From Alkaliphilus hydrothermalis (GTDB lineage Bacteria > Bacillota > Clostridia > Peptostreptococcales > Natronincolaceae): 64,000 nucleotides of DNA. The notes under the pieces are model-generated. The model had not been told where the DNA came from. It worked only from the letters and a program-made list of their open reading frames with translations, and ran no database searches. The DNA lies in the NCBI RefSeq assembly GCF_016908555.1, contig NZ_JAFBEE010000002.1:186001-250000 (forward strand), in the 5' to 3' direction. The position numbers and the translations under genes are program-made. The stretch's first letter is position 1. Each line of letters starts with the position of its first letter. Below, piece by piece: positions 16,626 through 24,401 of the stretch.

Positions 16626-17825
16626 ATGAATAAGGATAAATTAAGCAAAAAAGGATTCGGTACAATTGCAATTCATGGCGGACACCACAATGATGAGTTT
16701 GGTGCTTTAGCTACTCCAATTCACCAAACGGCGACATTTATTTTTGATTCTGCTGAGCAGGGAGGAAATAGATTTGCATTAGAAGAAGCTGGATATATCT
16801 ACTCCAGATTAGGAAATCCAACTTGTACGCAATTAGAGGAAAAAATCGCTATGCTTGAGGGTGGAGAGGCGGCAATGGCTACAGCTTCTGGTATGGGAGC
16901 AGTATCTTCAGCCCTATGGACAGCGTTAAAGCAGGGAGATCATATCGTTGCATCTGAGACTCTTTATGGATGTACTTATGCTTATTTAAGCCATGGTCTA
17001 ACTAGATTTGGGGTTGAGGTTACTTTTGTTGATGTAAGTAACCCTGAAAATGTAAGAAAGGCCATGAAGGAAAATACAAGAGTCGTATTTTTAGAAACAC
17101 CTGCTAACCCAACTTTAAAATTAACTGATATAGAAGCAGTTGCAAAAATTGCCCATGAGAAGGAAAATTGTATCGTAATGGTGGACAATACCTTCTGTAC
17201 GCCATATCTTCAAAAGCCATTAGAGCTAGGAGCAGATGTTATTATCCACTCAGCTACCAAGTTCTTAAATGGTCATGGTGACGTCATCGCAGGAATCGTT
17301 GTAGGTAGTCAAAAATTCATCAATGATGTTAGGTTATTTGGAGTTAAGGATATGACAGGAGCTTCTTTAAGCCCATTTGATGCCTTCCTGATTATCAGAG
17401 GTTTGAAGACTCTAGAAATAAGAATGGAAAGGCATTGTAAGAATGCTATGGAGGTTGCTAAGTTCTTAGAAACTCATCCTGCAGTTGATAAGGTGTACTA
17501 CCCAGGGCTAGAGAATTTCCCGCAATTTGAATTGGCTCAGAAGCAAATGAAGCTTCCGGGTGCTGTAGTTGCTTTCGAGCTAAAGGGTGGCGTTGAAGAA
17601 GGTAAGAAGGTAATGAACAATATAGAATTAATGAAGTTGGCGGTAAGCTTAGGGGATGCTGAAACATTAATTCAACATCCAGCCTCTATGACTCACTCTC
17701 CATATAATCCTGAGGAAAGAAAAGCTGCTGGGATTGAAGACGGATTAGTAAGATTAGCTGTTGGTCTAGAAAATCCAGAAGATATCATTGCTGATTTAAA
17801 GCAAGCATTAGATTTAATCGTTTAG
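16626..17825 (+). CDS. megL: Methionine gamma-lyase
   Basis: A 399-residue PLP enzyme of the Cys/Met metabolism family. It splits methionine into methanethiol, ammonia and 2-oxobutyrate. The PLP lysine is Lys212 in SATKFLNGHGD. Cys116 in ETLYGCTYAYL is the residue that separates methionine gamma-lyases from cystathionine lyases and synthases, and its number equals that of the Pseudomonas enzyme. It is a single-gene unit with its own sigma-54 promoter and a terminator. The 2-oxobutyrate formed could feed ferredoxin-dependent oxidoreductases such as the one at 61-64 kb, which is inference. Confidence 0.92.
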   Translation: MNKDKLSKKGFGTIAIHGGHHNDEFGALATPIHQTATFIFDSAEQGGNRFALEEAGYIYSRLGNPTCTQLEEKIAMLEGGEAAMATASGMGAVSSALWTALKQGDHIVASETLYGCTYAYLSHGLTRFGVEVTFVDVSNPENVRKAMKENTRVVFLETPANPTLKLTDIEAVAKIAHEKENCIVMVDNTFCTPYLQKPLELGADVIIHSATKFLNGHGDVIAGIVVGSQKFINDVRLFGVKDMTGASLSPFDAFLIIRGLKTLEIRMERHCKNAMEVAKFLETHPAVDKVYYPGLENFPQFELAQKQMKLPGAVVAFELKGGVEEGKKVMNNIELMKLAVSLGDAETLIQHPASMTHSPYNPEERKAAGIEDGLVRLAVGLENPEDIIADLKQALDLIV

Positions 17826-17869
17826 TAAGATAAATAACAATAAGATAACTTAATTAAATGCTTTTAAGG

Positions 17870-17917
17870 GGTCCCTTCTAATTAGATTTAGTTTCTAATT
17901 AGTGGGGATTTTTTTAC
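17870..17917 (+). terminator. Rho-independent terminator of megL
   Basis: CTAATTAGA pairs with TCTAATTAG inside an outer CCC/GGG clamp, followed by a T run at 17911-17917. Confidence 0.8.
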
Positions 17918-18000
17918 TAAAAATTAATAAATAATAAAATAATGTCTATATAAATAAATTTTGGAAAAAATACAGATGTTAGAGGCTAAAGAAAAGTTAG

Positions 18001-18648
18001 GTGATTTATTTGATATTATTTTTTTACTATTTGTTTGCAGCACTTTTTCTTTTGTTCGTTCTATTACTTTTTTCTGAAATAAGTATAGGTATACTTGTAT
18101 TAAAAAATAATCAGAGGGAAGAAATTGTCATTAATACAAGGGCTTTTTATGGATTATTAAAGTATAGGATGGAGCTACCTTTCCTTCAAATATTTAAAAA
18201 AGGCAATGCCCTTAATGACCTGCAGGTTAACTCCGATATTGAAGTAAGCAATCAAGAAATGATTAAAGATCAGAAAGAAAAGAATTTTAGTCTTGATGAG
18301 ATTCAAAAAATATATAGGCGAGTTAGAATTATTTATAAAAGGTATAGAAGTATAATCATATACGTTCACCGAAGAACTGTTTTTGATGAAATAAAGTGGG
18401 AAACTGAAATTGGAACAGGTGATGCTGCAGCCACTGCCGTTACGACAGGTTTTTTCTGGATGTTAAAATCTAATGTAATTACTTTTATGGGACGTAAAGT
18501 TGAACTAAAAGAGGTGGCAGTAAATGTCGTTCCTTGTTATCAAGGAGAAAAATTCAATACCTCTTTTAACTGTATATTTACGTTAAAATTCGGCTATATT
18601 ATTATTGCGGCTTTAAAAATGTTGTATAGGAAAATAAAAGGATGGTGA
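18001..18648 (+). CDS. ytfI: DUF2953 membrane-anchored protein (YtfI-like)
   Basis: A 215-residue protein with an N-terminal hydrophobic anchor (about 2-32) and a C-terminal hydrophobic helix near 195-210. The middle part has the family pattern EIKWETEIGTGDAAATAVTTG. It is followed by ytfJ after 4 bases, the same pairing as in Bacillus ytfI-ytfJ. The biochemical role is unknown; the pairing points to sporulation. The GTG start has only a weak ribosome site. Confidence 0.8.
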   Translation: MIYLILFFYYLFAALFLLFVLLLFSEISIGILVLKNNQREEIVINTRAFYGLLKYRMELPFLQIFKKGNALNDLQVNSDIEVSNQEMIKDQKEKNFSLDEIQKIYRRVRIIYKRYRSIIIYVHRRTVFDEIKWETEIGTGDAAATAVTTGFFWMLKSNVITFMGRKVELKEVAVNVVPCYQGEKFNTSFNCIFTLKFGYIIIAALKMLYRKIKGW

Positions 18649-18652
18649 TAAC

Positions 18653-19129
18653 GTGAGTGAGCATCCAATAGAATCACTGATGAAGACCACAATGGAGAGT
18701 ATTAAAGAAATGGTGGATGTTAATACAATCGTAGGAGATCCAGTAGAGACCCCCGACGGAACTGTCATAATCCCCATTTCAAAAGTTTCTTTTGGCTTTG
18801 CTTCAGGTGGTGGTGACTACACTGTAGAAAAAGAGAAGGGAAAAGAAGAAAAGGGTGAAGACAAGGGGGATGTAAAAAAGATTACTCCTTCTGGAAAATT
18901 CCCATTTGCAGGTGGTGCTGGAGCTGGGGTTTCAGTTCAGCCAGTGGCATTTATGATTGTAGGTAATGGGCAAATGAAGTTAATGCCTGTTGACCAAAGG
19001 GCAAATACCCTTGACAACATCATTAGTATGGCTCCAAAGGTTCTACAGGACATTCAATCGATGGTGAAGAAAAATAAACACCATGGTAGAGGTCATAGGG
19101 ACGCAATTGATTATGAGGATGAAGAGTAG
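18653..19129 (+). CDS. ytfJ: GerW family sporulation protein YtfJ
   Basis: A 158-residue protein of the GerW/YtfJ family. It has the conserved N-terminal HPIESLMKTTMESIKEMVD pattern, a Lys/Glu-rich insert near 62-78 and the glycine-rich FAGGAGAGVSVQPVAFMI region near 86-103. In Bacillus YtfJ is a forespore protein needed for normal spore germination. Its presence supports a spore-forming host. Start GTG, coupled to ytfI. Confidence 0.92.
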   Translation: MSEHPIESLMKTTMESIKEMVDVNTIVGDPVETPDGTVIIPISKVSFGFASGGGDYTVEKEKGKEEKGEDKGDVKKITPSGKFPFAGGAGAGVSVQPVAFMIVGNGQMKLMPVDQRANTLDNIISMAPKVLQDIQSMVKKNKHHGRGHRDAIDYEDEE

Positions 19130-19153
19130 AGGACGGTTAAGGTCCTCTTTTTT
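19128..19153 (+). terminator. Terminator of ytfI-ytfJ
   Basis: AGAGGAC pairs with GTCCTCT around GGTTAAG, followed by TTTTTT. The stem overlaps the ytfJ stop codon. Confidence 0.85.
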
Positions 19154-19286
19154 ATGGGATAAATTAATATATAAAATATTGTACATAAATTTGTAAGTAT
19201 TGGGTATAAAGAGGTATAATTTAAAGGTAAGCAACAGTGAACAATGTATTATTAAATCTTAGATAATCTGCTATGGAGGTTTTAAT

Positions 19287-19691
19287 ATGGACTTTACTAA
19301 GGCTATTGAAATGATCTGGGATAACAGAAAATACGTTACTAATGATCCTAAAACTGCCATTAGTCATTTAAATGAAGAAGTGGCTGAATCATTAAAAGCT
19401 TTGATGAGGGGAGATATGGATGAAGCGAAAAAGGAGCTACAGGATGCCATGTCTTGCTTATTTATTGCAATGAAGGTCTTGGGGGTAAACCCAGAGGAAG
19501 CGGTGCAGAATCAGGTGAAAGAAATGACCAAAAAGAATAATAAAATTATGGTGGTAAAAAAAGATAAAGTGGAAATTTTTGTAGATGGTAGTGTAAAAGC
19601 CAGTTGGTCTGTTTGGAGCGAAGAAGACGTTAAAGAAGCAGAAAAGCTAGCGAAAGAGTTTGGGTGTGAATTAAAGTTTGAAGAAGAATAG
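19287..19691 (+). CDS. MazG-like nucleotide pyrophosphohydrolase-type protein
   Basis: A 134-residue protein. The first about 85 residues are all helical and carry the MazG-type metal pattern EEVAES (about 30-35) and ELQDAMSCLF. The C-terminal about 45 residues are an extra Lys/Glu-rich domain without recognised homology. It may hydrolyse non-canonical nucleoside triphosphates, which fits the nucleoside salvage genes that follow, but activity is not shown. It ends 25 bases before deoR and may be cotranscribed with it. Confidence 0.65.
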   Translation: MDFTKAIEMIWDNRKYVTNDPKTAISHLNEEVAESLKALMRGDMDEAKKELQDAMSCLFIAMKVLGVNPEEAVQNQVKEMTKKNNKIMVVKKDKVEIFVDGSVKASWSVWSEEDVKEAEKLAKEFGCELKFEEE

Positions 19692-19716
19692 CAGATGAAG
19701 TTGAGGATGATGAAAA

Positions 19717-20691
19717 ATGACTAATAAATTCATTAATGACAAGCTTTTATTAGCGGTGAAGGTGGCAAGAATGTATTATGAATGCAATGATACCCAGCAG
19801 GAAATATCAAAAAAACTTCAAATATCACGGCCACAGGTGTCAAGATTATTGCAGTTGGCTAGAGATGAGGGAATCGTTGAAATTAGAATCAATAGCTCCT
19901 TGAACCTGCCTTTAAAGCTGGAAAACCTATTGCAGCAGAAATTTGGCCTTAAAAAAGCCATTGTAGTACCCATGACAACAGATGATTTAAACAAAGTAAA
20001 AGAGAACTTAGCAAGGGTTACATCAAATTACCTGGATGAAATATTAGAGGATGGGCAAGTTATCGGAATTCCTTGGGGATCTACATTGAGTTATGTAGCC
20101 GAATTTCTGAGAGAAAGAAGGTTAAAGAATTTAACTATTGTGCAGCTAAAAGGGGGGGTAGGGCGAGTGTCGGGCAATGTTAATACCTATAATCCCGTGA
20201 TTACTTTTGCCCTTAAACTCAATGCCACACCATATTTTTTACCAGTTCCTAGTATAGTGGAAAATTTACAAATAAAAGAGATACTGTTGTCGGATGGCAA
20301 AATAAAAGAAATCATCGATCTGGCGGTAAAGGCTGATGTTGCAATCTATCCCATTGGAAGGCCTGCCCCAGCCTCTGCATTGGTTCAAGCTGGTTATTTT
20401 ACAGCTGAACAAATGGTGGATCTTCAAAATAGAGGAGCTGTTGGGGATATATATGCAAGATATTTTAATATTGAAGGAAAAGTTTTTGATCAGGAGTTAA
20501 ATAACCGTACAATAGCCATTGAACTGGAAAAAATAAAGGAAAAAAAATATGCAATCGCCATTGCAGGGGGCAAAGAATATGCAAATGGCATATTGGGGGC
20601 TCTGCGGGGTGGATACCTAAACGTTCTTATTACAGATGAAGTGGCTGCAAAAGAGGTTTTGCGGAAAGCCGGTATAGACTACAATGATTAA
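19717..20691 (+). CDS. deoR: SorC/DeoR-type sugar-binding transcriptional regulator
   Basis: A 324-residue regulator with an N-terminal HTH (QQEISKKLQISRPQVSRLLQ, about 24-43) and the C-terminal sugar-phosphate sensing domain of the SorC family. It is next to pdp, deoC and a nucleoside transporter, the context of Bacillus DeoR, which senses deoxyribose-5-phosphate. The start ATG lies 9 bases after GAGGA. Likely operators lie at 20911-20942, before pdp. Confidence 0.85.
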   Translation: MTNKFINDKLLLAVKVARMYYECNDTQQEISKKLQISRPQVSRLLQLARDEGIVEIRINSSLNLPLKLENLLQQKFGLKKAIVVPMTTDDLNKVKENLARVTSNYLDEILEDGQVIGIPWGSTLSYVAEFLRERRLKNLTIVQLKGGVGRVSGNVNTYNPVITFALKLNATPYFLPVPSIVENLQIKEILLSDGKIKEIIDLAVKADVAIYPIGRPAPASALVQAGYFTAEQMVDLQNRGAVGDIYARYFNIEGKVFDQELNNRTIAIELEKIKEKKYAIAIAGGKEYANGILGALRGGYLNVLITDEVAAKEVLRKAGIDYND

Positions 20692-20703
20692 AGAATAGAT
20701 AAT

Positions 20704-20757
20704 CCACAGAGGTTAGACCAGTATAAATAGGTGTGACTAAACTTTGTGGTTTTTTTC
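20704..20757 (+). terminator. Terminator after deoR
   Basis: CCACAGAGGTTAG pairs with CTAAACTTTGTGG (one mismatch and one G-T pair) and is followed by seven T residues. It separates deoR from pdp. Confidence 0.75.
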
Positions 20758-20910
20758 TGTATATAATATAGGGAGATTTAACATCATAAATAATATAATT
20801 GAGGGGTTTGAATTAACTTAAAATTCAAAATAAAACTTCTTTTATAAACCTAATGAAATTTAATGTTCTTTAGCAGGAATTCTTTGTCGGATAAAGAATA
20901 TATACTGTGT

Positions 20911-20942
20911 GAACAATTATTCGTAGACAAGAACAATTTTTC
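20911..20942 (+). promoter_or_regulatory. Two candidate DeoR operator half-repeats
   Basis: GAACAATTATTC at 20911 and GAACAATTTTTC at 20931 share GAA-N6-TTC symmetry and are exactly 20 bases apart, two DNA turns. They lie about 100 bases before pdp. A TATACT at 20901-20906 could be a -10 element, but no -35 is evident. Confidence 0.5.
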
Positions 20943-21031
20943 ATAGGTTAGGAATAGGTTGAAAATTCATAGAATATAATTTTATAATTATCTGTGATTT
21001 TAGGTTAAATTTCAAAATAGTAGGTGAAAAG

Positions 21032-22366
21032 ATGAGAGCTTATGATTTGATTTTAAAGAAAAGAAATGGTCATGAATTGAGCAAAGAGGAAATCGATTTC
21101 TTAATCAGTAATTACGTTGAAAACAAGATTCCAGACTACCAAATGGCAGCTTTAAGTATGGCTATTTTCTTTAGAGGCTTGAATAAAGAAGAAACCTTGA
21201 ACCTGACTTTGGCTATGATGGAATCCGGGGATACTGTATCTTTAAAGGAGATACCAGGCGTCAAGGTGGATAAACACAGTACAGGCGGCGTAGGTGATAC
21301 AACAACCTTAGTCTTGGCCCCTTTAGTGGCGGCAGCAGGTGTTCCTGTAGCAAAAATGTCTGGTAGAGGATTGGGACATACTGGAGGTACACTGGATAAA
21401 TTCGAGTCAATTCCTGACTTTTCTACAGATTTGACCATTGATGAAATGATTTCAGCAGTAAAGAATACAGGGGTTGCAGTTGTAGGACAAACAGGAAATC
21501 TAGTTCCTGCCGACAAGAAGCTTTATGCCCTTAGGGATGTTACTGCTACAGTAGATAGTCTACCTTTAATCGCCAGCAGTATTATGAGTAAAAAGCTAGC
21601 TGCAGGTGCTGATGCTTTGGTCTTAGATGTAAAAACAGGAGATGGGGCCTTTCTAAAGGATTTAGACATGGCGATTGAATTAGCTAAAAACATGGTGGAA
21701 ATCGGCGAAGGGGCGGGTAGAGAAACTGTAGCTGTGATTACAGATATGGACCAACCCCTAGGAAAAGCGGTAGGAAATGCGCTAGAAATAGAAGAGGCAA
21801 TCCTTACCTTAAGGGGAGAAGGGCCTGCTGACCTAGAGGAACTATGTCTTGAATTAGGAGGACAGATGCTATATTTAGCAGATGCAGTAGAAACTGTAGA
21901 GGCAGGAAAAGAGACATTGAAACGACTAATTAAAGACGGTGCTGGACTAGAAAAGTTCAAAGAGCTCATTGTTGTACAAAAGGGTAATCCTAGCGTAGTG
22001 GATGACTTATCCCTATTACCAAAGGCATCAAATTTAATTTCTGTAAAAACCACGAAAAGGGGATATATCCACAAAATTCAAGCAGAGGCCATAGGATTAG
22101 CTGCTACAAAGCTTGGGGCAGGAAGGGAAACAAAGGAGTCAATCATTGATATGGCGGTAGGAATTATGTTGGAGAAAAAGGTTGGCGATTTAGTAAATGT
22201 TGGTGATGAAGTAGCAATTATTCATACTAATGAAGTTGCTGATTCTTCAAAGGTGAAGGAGGCAATCGATTTCATCTTGGAGGCTTATGAAATCAAAGAA
22301 GATGCAATCATTCAACCGAAACTAATTAAGGGCATTGTAGATAAAACAGGTGTAAAAATTTATTAG
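21032..22366 (+). CDS. pdp: Pyrimidine-nucleoside phosphorylase
   Basis: A 444-residue enzyme that splits thymidine, deoxyuridine and uridine with phosphate. The phosphate-binding loop KHSTGGVGDTTT lies near 81-92 and the substrate region RDVTATVDSLPLI near 168-180. Lengths and motifs match the NP_II family. It is followed by deoC after about 33 bases. The products deoxyribose-1-phosphate and base feed salvage. The start has a weak GTGAAAAG ribosome site. Confidence 0.95.
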   Translation: MRAYDLILKKRNGHELSKEEIDFLISNYVENKIPDYQMAALSMAIFFRGLNKEETLNLTLAMMESGDTVSLKEIPGVKVDKHSTGGVGDTTTLVLAPLVAAAGVPVAKMSGRGLGHTGGTLDKFESIPDFSTDLTIDEMISAVKNTGVAVVGQTGNLVPADKKLYALRDVTATVDSLPLIASSIMSKKLAAGADALVLDVKTGDGAFLKDLDMAIELAKNMVEIGEGAGRETVAVITDMDQPLGKAVGNALEIEEAILTLRGEGPADLEELCLELGGQMLYLADAVETVEAGKETLKRLIKDGAGLEKFKELIVVQKGNPSVVDDLSLLPKASNLISVKTTKRGYIHKIQAEAIGLAATKLGAGRETKESIIDMAVGIMLEKKVGDLVNVGDEVAIIHTNEVADSSKVKEAIDFILEAYEIKEDAIIQPKLIKGIVDKTGVKIY

Positions 22367-22399
22367 AATTAAGAGCAATAAATAAAGGAGATGGAATTA

Positions 22400-23071
22400 A
22401 TGAATACTAATTTAGCGGCTTACATCGATCACACTTTATTAAAGCCAGAAGCTTCAAGGGAGCAAGTGGTTAAACTTTGTGAAGAGGCAAAGGAATATAA
22501 GTTTGCTTCTGTTTGTATCAATCCTGGTCATGTTAGGGAGGCAGCAGAACTTTTAAGGGGTTGCGAAGTAAAGGTTTGTACAGTAGTTGGATTTCCTTTA
22601 GGGGCAACAACTAGTGAAGTAAAAGCCTTAGAAACAAAGCAAGCTATTGAAAATGGTGCTGATGAAATTGATATGGTTTTAAATATTGGAGCTTTAAAGG
22701 ATGGCAATGAGGAATTAGTATATAACGATGTTGTAGCTGTTGTAAAGGCTGCCGATGGGAAATTGGTTAAGGTAATCTTAGAGACAGGTTTGTTAAGTGA
22801 TGAAGAAAAAGTAGTTGCTTGCAAATTAGTAAAAAAGGCTGGGGCAGATTTTGTTAAGACTTCAACTGGATTTGGACCTGGTGGTGCCACGGCTGAAGAT
22901 ATTAAACGAATGAGGGAAGCAGTAGGTAAAGAGATGGGAGTCAAGGCATCTGGTGGTGTTCGTGATTACGAAACTGCAATGCTGATGATTGATTCTGGTG
23001 CGACTAGAATTGGAACTAGCTCTGGTGTAATCATTATGGCTGGTAAAAAAGACGATATATCTACTTATTAA
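22400..23071 (+). CDS. deoC: Deoxyribose-phosphate aldolase
   Basis: A 223-residue class I aldolase that converts deoxyribose-5-phosphate to acetaldehyde and glyceraldehyde-3-phosphate. The Schiff-base lysine is Lys153 in VKTSTGFGPGGAT; the other conserved lysine is in GVKASGGVR and the acidic motif is EIDMVLNIG. ATG 22400 is preferred to ATG 22391, because AAAGGAG abuts 22391 and lies 9 bases before 22400. It is in one operon with pdp. Confidence 0.95.
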   Translation: MNTNLAAYIDHTLLKPEASREQVVKLCEEAKEYKFASVCINPGHVREAAELLRGCEVKVCTVVGFPLGATTSEVKALETKQAIENGADEIDMVLNIGALKDGNEELVYNDVVAVVKAADGKLVKVILETGLLSDEEKVVACKLVKKAGADFVKTSTGFGPGGATAEDIKRMREAVGKEMGVKASGGVRDYETAMLMIDSGATRIGTSSGVIIMAGKKDDISTY

Positions 23072-23089
23072 GGTAATTTAAAAAAACAT

Positions 23090-23118
23090 TTGTAACTAAT
23101 CACTAGATATTGTAAAAT
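23090..23118 (+). promoter_or_regulatory. Putative sigma-A promoter before the nucleoside transporter
   Basis: TTGTAA at 23090-23095 and TAAAAT at 23113-23118 are 17 bases apart. It lies about 90 bases before the lipoprotein gene, leaving a leader that contains a hairpin. Confidence 0.5.
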
Positions 23119-23127
23119 AGTATTCTA

Positions 23128-23165
23128 CAGGTGCTCATCCAATTACATAATTAGTAGAGTACCTG
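23128..23165 (+). other. Leader hairpin before the nucleoside-binding lipoprotein
   Basis: CAGGTGCTC pairs with GAGTACCTG (one G-T pair) around a 20-base AT-rich loop. No T run follows, so it is not a terminator. It does not match the purine riboswitch core that I know. Confidence 0.4.
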
Positions 23166-23205
23166 GGATTTATACTTAAATTGATTAAATGGGAGGAAGG
23201 TAAAG

Positions 23206-24333
23206 ATGTTTAAATCAAAGAAACTAGTTTTATTCCTATGCTTATTATTAATAGGCACAATGTTTCTAACTGCTTGTGGTGGTGGAGCTGAGGACCAAGA
23301 TCAAACACAACAACCAGCACAAGACAACCAAGAGCCGGCAAAGGACGAAAAGCCATTACAAGTTGGTATTGTTTTATCAACTGGAGGTAAGGGTGACAAA
23401 TCCTTTAACGACGCTGCTATTGCAGGTTTAGAAAAGGCTAAAGAAGAGCTTGGTATTGAGTACAAGGATATCGAACCAAGAGAAATGGCCCAAGATGAAG
23501 AGTCTTTAAGATTCTTGGCAGAGCAAGGTATGGATTTAGTAATCGGTGTAGGTTTCTTAATGGAAGAACCATTAAGAACAGTAGCTCAGGAGTTCCCAGA
23601 CACTAAGTTTGCTATTATTGATGCTGTTGTGGATGAAAAAAATGTAGCTTCTCTAACATTTAAAGAGCACGAAGGTTCTTTCTTAGCCGGAGCTTTAGCT
23701 GCTTTAATGACTGAATCAAATACTGTCGGTTTTGTTGGGGGTATGAAGATTCCATTAATCGAAAAATTTGAAGCTGGATATAAGCATGGGGTTGAGTACA
23801 TTAATGAAACTGAAGGTAAAAATGTAAATGTTGTTTCGGCTTATGCTGGTACAACAGGAGCTGCTTTCAATGACCCTGCTACAGGAAAAGAATTAACACT
23901 TTCTCATATTTCTCAAGGAGCTGACATTGTTTATCATGCTTCTGGCGGAACTGGTCAAGGTGTATTCGAAGCTGCTTCTGAAAAAGGTAAGTTTGCAATT
24001 GGTGTAGACTCAAACCAAAACTGGATGTATCCAGGTACAATTATAGCAAGTATGTTAAAGCGTGTAGACGTAGCTGTATTTGACACTGTTAAAGCTGTTA
24101 AAGAAGATACTTACAAAGCTGGATTAACTGTATTTGGTATTGACAATGAAGGTGTTGGCTTAACTGATTTAGCTAATGTTACTGAGTTAGAAAAATCAGG
24201 CGTTGAAAATGACGAAGCTAAGATTGCTACAATGCAAGAATTAAAAGATAAGATCACTGATGAAGTTAAAGCTAAAATCAAAGAAATTGAAGATAAGATT
24301 AATAGTGGAGAAATTGTTGTAAGGGAAGAGTAA
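23206..24333 (+). CDS. BMP-family nucleoside-binding lipoprotein
   Basis: A 375-residue substrate-binding protein with a signal peptide and lipobox LTAC (cleavage before Cys24), then an acidic/Gln-rich linker and a BMP/TmpC domain. BMP proteins such as PnrA of Treponema and NupN of Bacillus bind purine nucleosides. It is the first gene of a four-gene ABC transporter and follows pdp-deoC, so nucleoside uptake is the likely role. A stem-loop after the gene may give it higher expression than the other subunits. Confidence 0.92.
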   Translation: MFKSKKLVLFLCLLLIGTMFLTACGGGAEDQDQTQQPAQDNQEPAKDEKPLQVGIVLSTGGKGDKSFNDAAIAGLEKAKEELGIEYKDIEPREMAQDEESLRFLAEQGMDLVIGVGFLMEEPLRTVAQEFPDTKFAIIDAVVDEKNVASLTFKEHEGSFLAGALAALMTESNTVGFVGGMKIPLIEKFEAGYKHGVEYINETEGKNVNVVSAYAGTTGAAFNDPATGKELTLSHISQGADIVYHASGGTGQGVFEAASEKGKFAIGVDSNQNWMYPGTIIASMLKRVDVAVFDTVKAVKEDTYKAGLTVFGIDNEGVGLTDLANVTELEKSGVENDEAKIATMQELKDKITDEVKAKIKEIEDKINSGEIVVREE

Positions 24334-24340
24334 TTTATTG

Positions 24341-24366
24341 GCTGCTGTAGCGCTTGTTACAGCAGC
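24341..24366 (+). other. Stem-loop after the binding-protein gene
   Basis: GCTGCTGTA pairs perfectly with TACAGCAGC around GCGCTTGT, without a T run. Such hairpins commonly stabilise the binding-protein message or partly terminate transcription. Confidence 0.6.
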
Positions 24367-24401
24367 TTTACCTTACTTAAACCTTTTGGGAGGAATAAAA
24401 A

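Noticed and set aside
23100..23205. Purine or deoxyguanosine riboswitch before the nucleoside-binding lipoprotein
   Set aside because: There is one hairpin, but not the three-way junction and conserved loop sequences of the purine class.
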